The notes beneath the pieces were generated by a model, which made no database searches, had not been told where the DNA came from, and worked only from the letters and a program-made list of their open reading frames with translations. The position numbers were made by a program, and so were the translations under genes. Source: Pseudomonas koreensis (lineage in GTDB: Bacteria > Pseudomonadota > Gammaproteobacteria > Pseudomonadales > Pseudomonadaceae). From it: a stretch of DNA of 64,000 nt. Location: contig NZ_JALJWP010000001.1 in assembly GCF_024169245.1 (NCBI RefSeq), forward strand, positions 5,689,501 to 5,753,500, given 5' to 3'. This document shows positions 51,718 through 61,529 of the stretch, one piece after another; within the stretch, counting starts at the first letter, position 1; each line of letters begins with the position of its first letter.

Positions 51718-52326
51718 ATGACCGTTCCACGACGCCTCACCGACCGCAAACGCGAAGCCATCATCCAGGCGGCGATCGCCGAATTCCGTGCCCACGGGTT
51801 CGAAATCACCAGCATGGACAAGATCGCCGCCACCGCCGGGGTGTCGAAGCGTACGGTGTACAACCACTTCCCCAGCAAGGAGGAGCTGTTCGCCGAAATC
51901 CTCAATCAATTGTGGGCGCGGATCATTGCCGAGCCATCGGTGAGCTATACCCGCGATCAACCGCTGAGCGAGCAGTTGCGGCAAATGTTGCGGGAGAAAG
52001 TGCAAATGATGGCCGACGAGAATTTTCTCACCCTCGCGCGGGTCGCAATCGCCGCAACCATTCACTCCCCCGAGCGGGCGCAGAACATGATCGAGCGCAT
52101 GGGCGAGCGCGAGGAAGGTCTGACTGTCTGGATACGCGCGGCACAAGCCGACGGCCGGCTCAAACCGGTGGATCCCGAGTTTGCTGCGCATCAAGTGCAA
52201 GGTTTGCTCAAGGCTTTCGCCTTCTGGCCACAGATCTCGCTCGGCCGCGCGGCCCTTGATCCAGACGCGCAGAACACGGTGGCGGAGTCGGCGCTGGAAA
52301 TGTTTCTGGCGCGGTACCAGCGCTGA
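51718..52326 (+). CDS. TetR/AcrR-family regulator
   Basis: 202 residues. N-terminal helix-turn-helix (KREAIIQAAIAEFRAHGFEI then AATAGVSKRTVYNHFPSKEE, residues about 10-58) and an AefR-like C-terminal domain. Divergent from the metallo-hydrolase at 51508, which it most likely represses. Confidence 0.92.
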   Translation: MTVPRRLTDRKREAIIQAAIAEFRAHGFEITSMDKIAATAGVSKRTVYNHFPSKEELFAEILNQLWARIIAEPSVSYTRDQPLSEQLRQMLREKVQMMADENFLTLARVAIAATIHSPERAQNMIERMGEREEGLTVWIRAAQADGRLKPVDPEFAAHQVQGLLKAFAFWPQISLGRAALDPDAQNTVAESALEMFLARYQR

Positions 52327-52346
52327 CTCAAAGCGTGTGCCGAAGC

Positions 52347-52428
52347 GTGTACAACTAATCTCGCAAAAAGTTATACAAACTTGCTAAAAATTCCTTCCTT
52401 GTACAACTTTATGAAGTTTTGTATAAGT
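52347..52428. promoter_or_regulatory. Cluster of four TTGTACAA-like motifs
   Basis: GTGTACAACT (52347), GTTATACAAACTT (52370), CTTGTACAACTT (52399) and TTTTGTATAAGT (52417) recur within 82 bases upstream of the chemoreceptor gene. They look like operator half-sites for one regulator, not identified. Confidence 0.4.
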
Positions 52429-52558
52429 AGCCATCTGCCAGTAACGGAACGCTGGCATTGAGCAGTCACCGCCGAATGCCGCCTGTGCATTTCGGTCTGC
52501 CGGCGCAGGAATAGGGACTGAATCCTTTTGATTTTCCCCACTCCCGAGTATCGCAAGC

Positions 52559-53878
52559 ATGTTTTTCAATCGCCACAAAGCCGCCCTCGAAGAACTGCAA
52601 CACACCGTTTTTGACCAAGCTGCAATGCTCGAAGCGATCAACCGTTCAATGGCGGTGATCGAGTTCGATCTTGATGGCGTGGTGTTGCGTGCCAATGACA
52701 ATTTCCTCAAGACCATGGGTTACACGGCTGCCCAGGCGATCGGCCAGCCGCACCGGCATTTCTGCACGGCGGAATTCGGTCGTAGCGCCCAATACACTGA
52801 GTTGTGGTCGCGCCTGAAAAACGGCCAGTTCCAGTCGGGCACCTTTGAACGGGTCAACAGCAAAGGCCAGGCGATCTGGCTGGAGGCCAGTTACAACCCG
52901 ATCAAGGATGCATCGGGACGGGTGATCAAAGTGGTCAAGTACGCGATGGATGTCACCAGCAAAGTGCAGGAGGAAAACGAGGCCAACGCCAAGTTGCAGG
53001 CAATCGATCGCGCGATGGCAGTGATCGAGTTCGATCTAGAGGGCAACATTCTTACCGCCAACCAGAATTTTCTCACGCGTATGGGTTACAACCTCGCGGA
53101 GCTCAAGGGCCAGCATCACCGTATGTTCTGCACCCCGGCGCTGGTCAACAGCAGCGCCTATCAGGATTTCTGGCGGCGCCTGAATCAGGGCGAGTTCTTC
53201 CACGGTCAGTTCGAACGCGTGGACAAACGCGGCCAGACCGTGTGGCTGGAGGCCAACTACAACCCGGTCTACGACGCCTCGGGGCGCTTGTACAAAGTGG
53301 TCAAGTTCGCTTCAGACGTTACCGCCCGTGTCGAACAACATGAGCAGGACGCACGCAGTGCCAGCACCGCTTATCACATCTCGGTGGCGACGCGAAAAGT
53401 CGCCGAGCAAGGTACGCAAGTGATTCAACAGGCTGCCAGCGAAATGCGCGAAATCGCCGAGGACATCAGCCAATCCTCGACTCTGATTGCGCAACTGGGC
53501 GACCGCTCCGAGCAGATCACCGCGATCGTCAACACCATCCGCGCGATCGCCGACCAGACCAACCTGCTCGCGCTGAACGCTGCCATCGAAGCGGCACGCG
53601 CCGGTGAACAGGGTCGCGGGTTTGCCGTGGTCGCCGATGAAGTGCGGCAACTGGCGGCGCGCACCAGCGGCTCCACCGCCGAAATTTCCAACATGATCAG
53701 TCTGATCCAGAGCGAAACGCGGCAAGCGATAAAGAGCATGCAAGGCACTCGCGATCGTGCGGCCGAAGGCGTGGAACTGGCCAATCAGGCTGGCACGGTG
53801 ATTCTGCAGATTCGTGATGGCGCGAGTGAGGCGGTGGATGCGGTGAGCATGTTTGCCAATGAGCGTGTGCCGGGGTGA
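52559..53878 (+). CDS. Soluble PAS-PAS chemoreceptor (BdlA-like)
   Basis: 439 residues, no membrane segment. Two PAS domains that are near copies ([20 protein letters not shown] and [20 protein letters not shown]; about residues 20-135 and 145-260), then an MCP signalling hairpin with the invariant tip ([20 protein letters not shown]). The architecture equals P. aeruginosa BdlA, the biofilm-dispersion sensor, and Aer-type soluble receptors. No chemotaxis genes nearby. Confidence 0.9.
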   Translation: MFFNRHKAALEELQHTVFDQAAMLEAINRSMAVIEFDLDGVVLRANDNFLKTMGYTAAQAIGQPHRHFCTAEFGRSAQYTELWSRLKNGQFQSGTFERVNSKGQAIWLEASYNPIKDASGRVIKVVKYAMDVTSKVQEENEANAKLQAIDRAMAVIEFDLEGNILTANQNFLTRMGYNLAELKGQHHRMFCTPALVNSSAYQDFWRRLNQGEFFHGQFERVDKRGQTVWLEANYNPVYDASGRLYKVVKFASDVTARVEQHEQDARSASTAYHISVATRKVAEQGTQVIQQAASEMREIAEDISQSSTLIAQLGDRSEQITAIVNTIRAIADQTNLLALNAAIEAARAGEQGRGFAVVADEVRQLAARTSGSTAEISNMISLIQSETRQAIKSMQGTRDRAAEGVELANQAGTVILQIRDGASEAVDAVSMFANERVPG

Positions 53879-53942
53879 TGGAGGCTGACATCAGTTCGTG
53901 GTTGGGTGGGAATTGCGGCTGGCGATGAACCGAGGTGCCTCC

Positions 53943-54018
53943 TTCGCGAGCAGGCTCGCTCCCACAGGGAGTTTGTGACCGGCGCAGATTCAAGGGGGGA
54001 GCGAGCCTGCTCGCGAAG
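53943..54018. repeat. Paired REP element, type GGGAGCGAGCC
   Basis: TTCGCGAGCAGGCTCGCTCC at 53943 and its inverse at 53995-54018; the outer ends differ slightly (CCCACAGGG against GGGGG). Between the chemoreceptor and the convergent small gene. Confidence 0.88.
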
Positions 54019-54042
54019 AGGCTCGCAACCACACTACAAACC

Positions 54043-54369
54043 TCAGCTGCGCACCAGACTCCGCACCGCGACAATCTCCGGCACCTCGACCCTGCTCATA
54101 TAAACCCGCAACGGCTCGGTGATGTTGATGCGCTCGTCGATGTGTTGATCGAGCAGCAACTGAATCAGTTCGCGCTTAAGCGTCATGGTGTTGTCCGATA
54201 GCGGTGCCCAGACGAACTCGCTGGTCGGAATGATGCCGTCATCGGCCACGTCCATACCGAACGAATCTTCGCTGAAGCGCACGATGTATTGACCGGTCTT
54301 GCGGTTGAGGCCGACGAAGCCTTTGAGATCGTCGGCGGCCTGGCAGATGAGTTGGGAGGTGATGCGCAT
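54043..54369 (-). CDS. Conserved Pseudomonas protein, probably DUF2025
   Basis: 108 residues, MRITSQLICQAADDLKGFVG at the start, then LNRKTGQYIVRFSEDSFGMD and VWAPLSDNTMTLKRELIQLL. GTGAGG precedes the ATG. Soluble, acidic, strongly conserved among pseudomonads as far as I recall; function unknown. The frame is open upstream but without a ribosome site. Confidence 0.78.
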   Translation of the reverse strand: MRITSQLICQAADDLKGFVGLNRKTGQYIVRFSEDSFGMDVADDGIIPTSEFVWAPLSDNTMTLKRELIQLLLDQHIDERINITEPLRVYMSRVEVPEIVAVRSLVRS

Positions 54370-54589
54370 GGTAAACCTCACGAAAGATGATCGATGGTTT
54401 ACACGCAGGGCAACACAGCGGCGCGCCCTCTGCCGGGGCGTATGCCGAGGGCAAGCGTACTGCAAACAGCGCCACAAAAGTGCAGGAAATTTCCGTTTTG
54501 CGCGCTTTATGTCGGTCTGGCGATAGCCCTGCGACGCTTCAGTTGTTAAAAGGTACGTCTTGAATAAAACCTGCGAAAGGAACTCGACC

Positions 54590-55717
54590 ATGCCTGCTAC
54601 TTTTACCCGAAGCGCCCTGGTGCTGAGTCTGTTGTTCGGCCTCGGTCAGGCGCACGCCGACAGCCACCCGGAGCCCAAGGCAATCGCTGCTGCTCATGGC
54701 ATTCCGCATCCAGCGGTGATTGCCCACCGTGGCGCGTCGTTCGATGCCCCGGAATCCACCGCTGCGGCCTACAAACTGGCCCGTGACCTGGGCGCCGATT
54801 ACCTGGAAATGGACTTGCAACGCAGCAAGGACGGCGTGCTCTTCGCCCTGCACGACGACAACCTGCAACGCACCACCGACGTCGCCAGCAAATTCCCCGA
54901 GCGCAAGGACAGCCCGGCCACCGCGTTCACCATGGCCGAACTGAAAACCCTCGACGCCGGCAGTTGGTTCAACACCAAGTACCCGGACCGCGCGCGCCCC
55001 TCTTACGCAGGGCTGAAAATCCTCACTCTTGATGAAATCATCGACATCGCCCGCGCCAATCCGCAACACAAGCCGGGCCTGTACATCGAAACCAAAGAGC
55101 CGCAGCTGTTTCCCGGCATCGAACACGACCTGAAGGAAAAACTGCAGGATCGCGGCTGGCTCAGTCCGGCCGGTTCGAAACTGGCGAAAAGTGCGCTGGG
55201 CGTCGGTCAGGGCAAAGGCAAGGTGATCCTGCAGACGTTCGACAAATCCAGCCTCGAACTGCTGGAGAAAGAAATGCCGCAAGTGCCGAAGATCCTGCTG
55301 TTGTGGGTCGGCGAAGGCAGCATCGAGCCTAAATCCGCCGTGACGTTTGCTGCGTCCGGTGAGAAAGACAAAAACGTGTTCTACGGCAAGCAGGAGCCAA
55401 AATCCGAAGCGGAATTCAAGCAATGGGTCGACTACGCCAAGGCCCAGGGCGCGATCGGCACCGGCCCTTCGGCAAAACTGACCCATGGTGGTGACCAGAG
55501 CTATTCCGATCTGGTGCAACCGTGGATGAATCAGTACACCCACGATCAAGGCATGCTGGTGCACGTTTATACGGTCGACGAGCCGGTGGATTACGAGAAA
55601 GTCATGGCGGCCGGTGTCGATGGCATTTTTACCAACCGCGCCAGTGAACTGTTGAAGTTTTACAAGCGTCCGGCGGCTGGCAGTGTTGATGAGGTTTTGA
55701 AGAAGAACGGTTTCTGA
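54590..55717 (+). CDS. glpQ: Glycerophosphodiester phosphodiesterase, secreted
   Basis: 375 residues. Signal peptide MPATFTRSALVLSLLFGLGQAHA, then the GDPD motifs IAHRGASFDAPESTAAA, LEMDLQRSKDG and FALHDDNLQRTTD supplying His, Glu and Asp metal and catalytic residues; EPVDYEKVMAAGVDGIFTNRA near the end. Periplasmic enzyme releasing glycerol 3-phosphate from phospholipid head groups. GAAAGGAA upstream fixes the ATG. No clear Pho box is seen. Confidence 0.94.
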   Translation: MPATFTRSALVLSLLFGLGQAHADSHPEPKAIAAAHGIPHPAVIAHRGASFDAPESTAAAYKLARDLGADYLEMDLQRSKDGVLFALHDDNLQRTTDVASKFPERKDSPATAFTMAELKTLDAGSWFNTKYPDRARPSYAGLKILTLDEIIDIARANPQHKPGLYIETKEPQLFPGIEHDLKEKLQDRGWLSPAGSKLAKSALGVGQGKGKVILQTFDKSSLELLEKEMPQVPKILLLWVGEGSIEPKSAVTFAASGEKDKNVFYGKQEPKSEAEFKQWVDYAKAQGAIGTGPSAKLTHGGDQSYSDLVQPWMNQYTHDQGMLVHVYTVDEPVDYEKVMAAGVDGIFTNRASELLKFYKRPAAGSVDEVLKKNGF

Positions 55718-55737
55718 GCCGTTATCGAGTTGCCTGC

Positions 55738-55761
55738 TTCGCTAGCAAGCTCGCTCCCACA
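55738..55761. repeat. Single degenerate REP element
   Basis: TTCGCTAGCAAGCTCGCTCC (then CACA), a changed single copy of the TGTGGGAGCGAGCC family without an inverted partner close by. Confidence 0.7.
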
Positions 55762-55873
55762 AAGAGCAGTTTTATCGCGAGGCAGAGATTTAAGGGTGAA
55801 TTAAGTTGCGCTGGTTAATCTGAACCCACTTACACAGATCAACCACTTCAACGCACTGCCAAGGAATGAACCG

Positions 55874-56179
55874 ATGAAAACTTTGACTGCCCTGTTTACC
55901 GCCGCTGCCCTGACTCTTACCGCTGGCCTGGCTCAGGCTGACGTGCGTATCGACCAGATCCCGCAACTGGTCAAGGACGGCAAGATCAAATCGCTGGAGT
56001 CGATGAACGAAGCAGCCCTGAAACTGCACCCGGGCGCAACGATTACCGACACCGACCTGGATAACCACTTCAACGGTTACGAGTACGAAGTTGAACTGAA
56101 AACTGCTGACGGCAAAGAGTTCGACGTGGACTTTGATGCCACCACCGGTAAAGTGCTGAGCGACAAGCAAGACACTTGA
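55874..56179 (+). CDS. Secreted PepSY-domain protein
   Basis: 101 residues: signal peptide MKTLTALFTAAALTLTAGLAQA and a PepSY-like domain (VKDGKIKSLESMNEAALKLH ... YEYEVELKTADGKEFDVDFD). Periplasmic; such small proteins often inhibit proteases or bind metal-sensor kinases. Monocistronic with its own terminator. Confidence 0.88.
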   Translation: MKTLTALFTAAALTLTAGLAQADVRIDQIPQLVKDGKIKSLESMNEAALKLHPGATITDTDLDNHFNGYEYEVELKTADGKEFDVDFDATTGKVLSDKQDT

Positions 56180-56197
56180 TAGACCGCTGTTAAAGAG

Positions 56198-56227
56198 CCG
56201 CACGATTTAAGATCGTGCGGTTTTTTT
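56198..56227 (+). terminator. Rho-independent terminator of the PepSY gene
   Basis: CCGCACGATTTAAGATCGTGCGG followed by seven T, 18 bases after the stop. Confidence 0.93.
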
Positions 56228-56274
56228 ATGATTTGCGTTTGGCTTTGTTGATGAGTTGTCAGTGAAAACTTTAC

Positions 56275-56480
56275 CCCCTTACCCCAGCCCTCTCCCCCAA
56301 GGGGGCGAGGGGGAAAGGGAGCAGATCGGGGAAATTTCGGAGCCTGAGTTCGCCTCAAAATTCAAAAGCCATCACAAAGGACTACCAGCCTGAGTGCACC
56401 TCGACATCTCAGGTCGGCGTATCTTGAACAATCAACACGGTCAGTCCCCTCTCCCTCTGGGAGAGGGTTAGGGTGAGGGG
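56275..56480. repeat. Palindromic repeat pair, type CCCTCTCCC/GAGGG
   Basis: CCCCTTACCCCAGCCCTCTC with its own hairpin (CCCCCAAGGGGG) at 56275-56313 and the inverse-type copy CCCCTCTCCCTCTGGGAGAG running to GTGAGGGG at 56446-56480. A further REP-like family common between Pseudomonas genes. Confidence 0.8.
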
Positions 56481-56524
56481 CAAAAGCCATCACGCCGAAA
56501 ACACTGACAAACCGCCAGCCAAAA

Positions 56525-58147
56525 TCAGGCACTCAACCGCGCCGTCACCTCGTTCAACTGTCCCGACAACCCATGCAGATTCTGACTGGCACTTTCGGTG
56601 CGCTGTACGTTGTCCAGGTTGGTGCTGGCAATCGCGGTGATTTCAGTCAGGTTGCGCGAGATATCCTCCGCCACCGACGTCTGCTCTTCGGCCGCCGTGG
56701 CGATCTGACGGTTCATGTCGCGGATCGCTTCCACCGCCAGAGTGATGCGCTCCAGCATCGCGCCAGCCTGAGTCACTTGCTCGACACTTTCATCACTGCG
56801 TGCCTGGCCGCTCTCGATAGCATGCGCCGCGTCGACAGCGCCGGTCTGCACGTTCTGAATGATCTGGTTGATCTCGATAATCGACTCCGCCGTGCGCTGG
56901 GCGAGGTTGCGCACCTCATCGGCAACCACCGCGAAACCGCGCCCGGCCTCACCGGCCCGTGCCGCTTCGATGGCCGCGTTGAGTGCCAGCAGATTGGTCT
57001 GTTCGGCGATGCCACGAATCACTTCCAGTACCTTGCCGATTCGACCGCTGTCGGTTTCGAGGCGACGGATCACCGTGGCCGTGTTGGCGATTTCACCGCG
57101 CATCTGTGTGATGGAATGAATGGTGATTTGCATGACCTTTTCGCCCTGCTGCGCCGACTGATCGGCATCGTCGGCGGCCCGCGCGGCATCGGCGGCGTGA
57201 CGAGCGACTTCCTGAGCCGTGGCGGACATTTCATTCATCGCCGTAGCGACCTGATCGGTGCGGTTGAACTGCTCGCTGGTGCCGCCGGCCATGGTCGTGG
57301 CAATGGCATTGAGCTCGCCGCTGGCGCTGTCCAGATCGCTGGCGCTGCGCTGCAACCGGGTGAAGGTGTCGGCAAGGAAATCGCGCAGGGTGTTCGCGGC
57401 GGCGGCGAGGTTGCCCAGCTCATCGCGACGCTCGCTGACCACGCGCTCGGCCAGTTGGCCACGGCTCAAACGACTGACGTAATCGATCAGTTTGCGAATC
57501 GGCTCGATCAGGTTGCGACTGACCAGCCACAGACTCAACAACCCGATCAACAAGCCTGACCCGAGCATCACCAACAGGCCCAGCCACACCGTACGATCGG
57601 CGGCTGCACTGATCAGCGCCGATTGCTCGGTACCCTGCTGGCGCAGCTCGGCGACCAGTGCACTCATCTGCTCGCTGGTGGCGCGGTCGACACCTTTCAC
57701 TGCGGCGTCACCGGCGCTCGGATCACCACCGGCAGCCACGTAGGCATCGCGGCCCTTCTGGTACGCCGCGCCCAACTGGCGATGCTCTTCGCGCAAACGT
57801 TCGATGCGTGATTTGAGATTTGGCTCGATACCTTTCTGGCCGGCCAATTCGCCTAGGATGGTCTGCACGTCGCGCTGACGCTCTTCGAACTGGCTCCAGT
57901 ATTTCGCCAGATCCGCCGGTTGCTTGCCGCGCAGCAAGACGTTTTTCCACTCCTGCACCTGCACCTTGAATTGCAGGTTGGCTTCATCGATCAGTTGCGA
58001 AGTGTGCAACGGGCCGGCGATCAACTGGCTGTAGCTTTGCACGCCGTTGGAGAGGAAATGAAAGCAGGCCAGGGCGATCAACAGCATCGCCAATAGACTG
58101 CCGCTCAGCAGGGCGAGAATTTGCGCTCTCAGGGATTTTTGCAGCAT
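56525..58147 (-). CDS. Methyl-accepting chemotaxis protein, membrane type
   Basis: 540 residues. Transmembrane helix 1 about 10-30, a helical periplasmic sensor domain (about 35-190, four-helix-bundle-like), helix 2 about 192-215, HAMP (about 215-268), and a long MCP hairpin with the tip [20 protein letters not shown]. The start MLQKSLRAQ is chosen because it places the first helix correctly. Ligand unknown. Monocistronic. Confidence 0.93.
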   Translation of the reverse strand: MLQKSLRAQILALLSGSLLAMLLIALACFHFLSNGVQSYSQLIAGPLHTSQLIDEANLQFKVQVQEWKNVLLRGKQPADLAKYWSQFEERQRDVQTILGELAGQKGIEPNLKSRIERLREEHRQLGAAYQKGRDAYVAAGGDPSAGDAAVKGVDRATSEQMSALVAELRQQGTEQSALISAAADRTVWLGLLVMLGSGLLIGLLSLWLVSRNLIEPIRKLIDYVSRLSRGQLAERVVSERRDELGNLAAAANTLRDFLADTFTRLQRSASDLDSASGELNAIATTMAGGTSEQFNRTDQVATAMNEMSATAQEVARHAADAARAADDADQSAQQGEKVMQITIHSITQMRGEIANTATVIRRLETDSGRIGKVLEVIRGIAEQTNLLALNAAIEAARAGEAGRGFAVVADEVRNLAQRTAESIIEINQIIQNVQTGAVDAAHAIESGQARSDESVEQVTQAGAMLERITLAVEAIRDMNRQIATAAEEQTSVAEDISRNLTEITAIASTNLDNVQRTESASQNLHGLSGQLNEVTARLSA

Positions 58148-58423
58148 TGCAAGGTACTCGAAGCAGGGATGAGGCACGCCCGAGCGGACGTGAAAAATGG
58201 CCGGACTTCCCTGTCGTCGCACCATGGCAAGAAGCCAATGGCGCGCAAGCTAACTCACCTGGGATCGGCGCGCCAGAGCGCTTCTTGAGAATCTTCCGAC
58301 AGTCGGTAACGCATTGATTTGACGTCATTTCGCTGACACAAAACGGTCATGTGAGCTTGCGATGATGCCGCTCAGGTGAACCTGAAAATCCTCTACCAGA
58401 CACCCTCCTCCCAGCGAGCCGCC

Positions 58424-59446
58424 ATGAACCATAGCCTCGATATCAGCCATCGCGATTCGGATCTGTTTGGCCTGCTCTACGGCTTTCGCTTCCTGCCCGG
58501 TGAGCGCGGTCGGGAGATCGATTCGGCGACGGCGTTGCGCTGTTTGCAGGACGACAGCGACAGTGACGAATTCCTCTGGCTGCACCTGAACCTGGCCCAT
58601 GCTGCATGCGAGCGCTGGATGAAAAGTCATCTGCAATTGCCCGACGAATTTTTCGAGGCGTTGCACGAGGGTTCGCGGTCGACGCGCATCGAGCATGTCG
58701 ACTCGGCGCTGCTGGCGGTGGTCAACGATGTGGTGTTCAACCTCAGCAGCATGGTCTCCTCGGACGTGTCGACGCTGTGGGTCTGCGTGCGCAGCAAGCT
58801 GATCGTCAGCGCGCGCCTGCAACCGCTGCATTCGGTGGACAAATTGCGCTCGTCGGTGAAGGCCGGCGAGTGCTTTCGTTCGCCGTCGGAATTGCTCGTG
58901 CACCTGCTGCGCGATCAGGGCGAAGTGCTGACGCAGATCGTGCGCAAGACCAGCCTGAGCGTCGATCAGGTCGAGGACCAGTTGCTTTCCTCACGCCTGT
59001 CGACCAACCGCGCCGAGCTTGGTGCCAATCGCCGTGTGCTGGTGCGTCTGCAACGCCTTCTGGCGCTGGAACCGGGTTCTCTGCTGCGCCTGCTCAACCG
59101 CCCGCCGCCGTGGTTGCAGAAGGAGGACGTCAAGGAGCTGCGCAAATCCACCGAGGAGTTTGCGCTGATCATCAACGACCTCACCGCCCTCGGTGAACGG
59201 ATCAAATTGCTACAGGAAGAAATCGCCGCCAACCTCAACGAACAGAGCAACCGCACGCTGTTCACCCTGACCGTGGTGACGGTGCTGGCCTTGCCGATCA
59301 ACATCATTGCCGGTTTTTTCGGGATGAATGTGGGGGGTGTGCCGCTGTCGCAGGATCCCCATGGGTTTTGGATACTGGTTGCGCTGGTGGCGACGTTCAC
59401 GGTGATCGCCGGGCGCTGGGCGTTTCGCAAGCGTGGGGATTACTAA
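58424..59446 (+). CDS. CorA/ZntB-family metal transporter
   Basis: 340 residues. A large cytoplasmic N-terminal domain and two C-terminal helices joined by the GMN loop (GFFGMNVGGVPL). Replacement of the usual MPEL with GVPL favours the ZntB side (Zn2+ uptake or efflux), but the metal is uncertain. ATG 58424 is used; the frame is open 16 codons earlier. A REP pair follows two bases after the stop. Confidence 0.9.
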   Translation: MNHSLDISHRDSDLFGLLYGFRFLPGERGREIDSATALRCLQDDSDSDEFLWLHLNLAHAACERWMKSHLQLPDEFFEALHEGSRSTRIEHVDSALLAVVNDVVFNLSSMVSSDVSTLWVCVRSKLIVSARLQPLHSVDKLRSSVKAGECFRSPSELLVHLLRDQGEVLTQIVRKTSLSVDQVEDQLLSSRLSTNRAELGANRRVLVRLQRLLALEPGSLLRLLNRPPPWLQKEDVKELRKSTEEFALIINDLTALGERIKLLQEEIAANLNEQSNRTLFTLTVVTVLALPINIIAGFFGMNVGGVPLSQDPHGFWILVALVATFTVIAGRWAFRKRGDY

Positions 59447-59447
59447 A

Positions 59448-59528
59448 ATCAAAAGATCGCAGCCTTCGGCAGCTCCTACATGTGCAATGTGTTCCGCTGT
59501 AGGAGCTGCCGAAGGCTGCGATCTTTTG
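59448..59528. repeat. Paired REP element, type TGTAGGAGCTGCCGAAGG
   Basis: Here the pair is turned inside out: ATCAAAAGATCGCAGCCTTC comes first and TGTAGGAGCTGCCGAAGGCT last, so the TGTAGG ends face each other over a short loop. Confidence 0.88.
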
Positions 59529-59648
59529 GCATTTGCCCTCTGATCAATAGTCAGACCAATAAGCCAAACACTGACCTGAGGCAGTCTCTCTGTAACATTT
59601 TGCAACGATCATGGGCGACATTCCTTCCCTCGCTCAGGATCGTCCGCC

Positions 59649-60391
59649 ATGGCTACGCCTTCACTGACCGCCAGCCCTGCATCCGCCGCCAGTGGCAGAC
59701 CGGGGCTCGACAAGAAAACCGGTCCGTTCACTTACGTCATCTTTTTCGTGCCGATCCGCGCCCGGTGCTATCGGATTACGTGCGCAGCAAGGAACCCACG
59801 CCGCAACTGATTCCCGCCCTCGCCGCCCTGACCGGGCACATCGGCGAGGAAGTCAAAGGTTACGGTTCGCTGGCAAAAGTCCCGGCCGAAGCCATGGGCA
59901 ACGTGCGCAACGACATGTACCTGGCCAGCGAAAGCATTCGCCTGATGGACAAAAACAAGGTCGGTAACTTCGATGCCGACACCAACAGCAAACTGCAGCT
60001 GTTCAAACAACAGATCGACAACGCCACGCGGTTCATTCCGCTATGGGTGAAGATCGCCGTGGCCATCGCGCTGGGGCTCGGCACCATGGTCGGCTGGAAG
60101 CGCATTGTCGTGACCGTCGGCGAGAAGATCGGCAAGACTCACCTGACCTACGCCCAGGGCGCCTCGGCAGAAACCGTGGCGATGCTGACCATCGGCGCGG
60201 CGGACATGTTCGGTTTGCCGGTATCGACAACCCATGTGTTGTCCTCCGGCGTGGCCGGGACCAAGGTTGCCAATGGCGCCGGGTTGCAGATGACGACGAT
60301 CCGTAATCTGTTGATGGCCTGGGTGTTGACCCTGCCTGCGGCGATTCTGCTGTCGGGCAGCCTCTACTGGCTGTTCACCCAAATCTTCTGA
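59649..60391 (+). pseudogene. pit: Inorganic phosphate transporter (Pit family) with large internal deletion
   Basis: An ATG at 59649 opens MATPSLTASPASAASGRPGL and runs to FTYVIFFV, the normal N-terminus and start of helix 1. From about 59749 the frame shifts and the sequence continues as ADPRPVLSDYVRSKEPTPQL ... LSGSLYWLFTQIF, the normal C-terminal third (the TIGAADMFGLPVSTTHVLSS signature is intact). From my knowledge of intact Pseudomonas Pit proteins, roughly 270 residues with the first PiT signature are missing. A frameshift at the join means neither half can give a working transporter. Confidence 0.85.
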
Positions 60392-60408
60392 CCCTGCGCT
60401 AATCCCCC

Positions 60409-60493
60409 TGTAGGAGCTGCCGAAGGCTGCGATCTTTTGATCTGGTTTTTACAAATCAAAGTCAAAAGATCGCAGCCTTCGGCAGCTCCTACA
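60409..60493. repeat. Paired REP element, type TGTAGGAGCTGCCGAAGG
   Basis: TGTAGGAGCTGCCGAAGGCT (then GCGATCTTTTGA) and a perfect inverse ending at 60493, between the pit remnant and the convergent LysR gene. Confidence 0.9.
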
Positions 60494-60511
60494 CAGGGTT
60501 GCATTCCCAAG

Positions 60512-61408
60512 TCAGAGCGTTGAGCGAACGACATCGCCGAGCCAATCCATAAACACCCGCACCCGCAACGGCAGATGCCGTTGTCGCGCATACAGCAGGG
60601 AAATCGCCATCGGCGGTGCGGTGTGTTGCGCGAGCACGGTCACCAGTTCGCCGTTTTCCAGATGCGGCTGCATGCCGGTGCGCGGCAGCTGCGTCAGGCC
60701 GAAGCCACCCAGGCACGCAGCTTCGTAGGCATCGGTGCTGTTGACCGTGACACTGCCGGGCATTGGCACGCGCCGCACCTCGCCGTTCTCCTCATAGACA
60801 AACCCTTCCGAACGCGAGCCCAGCACGCCGACGTAATGCACCAGCCGATGCTGCGCCAGATCCTCCAGCGTCTGCGGCACCCCATAGCGTTGCAGGTAAG
60901 CGGGGCTGGCGCAGTTGACCATCGGGAAGTCGCCGAGATGCCGGGCGACCACCGACTGATCCGGCTGCGCGCCGATGCGCAACACGCAGTCGAAACCCTC
61001 ACTCAGCAGATCGACACGGCGATCGGTGCTGCTGATTTCCATCTGCAGATTCGGGTGGCGATCCATGAATTCTGGCAGGCGCGGCATGATCAGCCGTCGG
61101 GCGAGAATGTTCGGCATATCGACCCGAATACACCCGGTCAGCGAAGCCTCATCCTGACGAAACAGCCCCTCGATCTCATCCATGTGCGAGAGCAGATCCT
61201 TGCTGCGTTCGTACAACACCAAGCCGTCCTGCGTCGCCTGCACCTTGCGCGTGGTGCGCTGCAACAGGCGCGTGCCGAGCAAGGCTTCGAGTGCCTGCAC
61301 CTGCTCGGACACCGTGGAGCGCGGCAGGCCGAGGCTCTCGCCGGCAAGAGTGAAACTCGACAGTTCGCTGACCCGAACGAAGGTACGCAACAGTTCCAGT
61401 TTGTTCAT
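60512..61408 (-). CDS. LysR-family transcriptional regulator
   Basis: 298 residues, MNKLELLRTFVRVSELSSFT at the start; winged helix-turn-helix about 1-60 (AGESLGLPRSTVSEQVQALE), then the substrate-binding domain. CrgA/DsdC-type subgroup. Divergent from a short-chain dehydrogenase gene 121 bases away, its likely target. A GTG codon directly upstream of the ATG is also possible. Confidence 0.92.
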   Translation of the reverse strand: MNKLELLRTFVRVSELSSFTLAGESLGLPRSTVSEQVQALEALLGTRLLQRTTRKVQATQDGLVLYERSKDLLSHMDEIEGLFRQDEASLTGCIRVDMPNILARRLIMPRLPEFMDRHPNLQMEISSTDRRVDLLSEGFDCVLRIGAQPDQSVVARHLGDFPMVNCASPAYLQRYGVPQTLEDLAQHRLVHYVGVLGSRSEGFVYEENGEVRRVPMPGSVTVNSTDAYEAACLGGFGLTQLPRTGMQPHLENGELVTVLAQHTAPPMAISLLYARQRHLPLRVRVFMDWLGDVVRSTL

Positions 61409-61529
61409 CACAGGCCTCGATTATTGTTCGGCTGAACCGATCAGTGATTCCGCTTTTGCCGTGTTTATCACCTCAGGGCGGATAAATACACTTCTTCCAT
61501 CCCCACTCAACGCAATCGAGGAAGTCCGC

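Larger units (their letters stand above)
56180..56524. other. Intergenic region with terminator and CCCTCTCCC repeats
   Basis: 345 bases with the PepSY terminator (56198) and a G/C-tract repeat pair (56275-56480). No gene. Confidence 0.5.
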
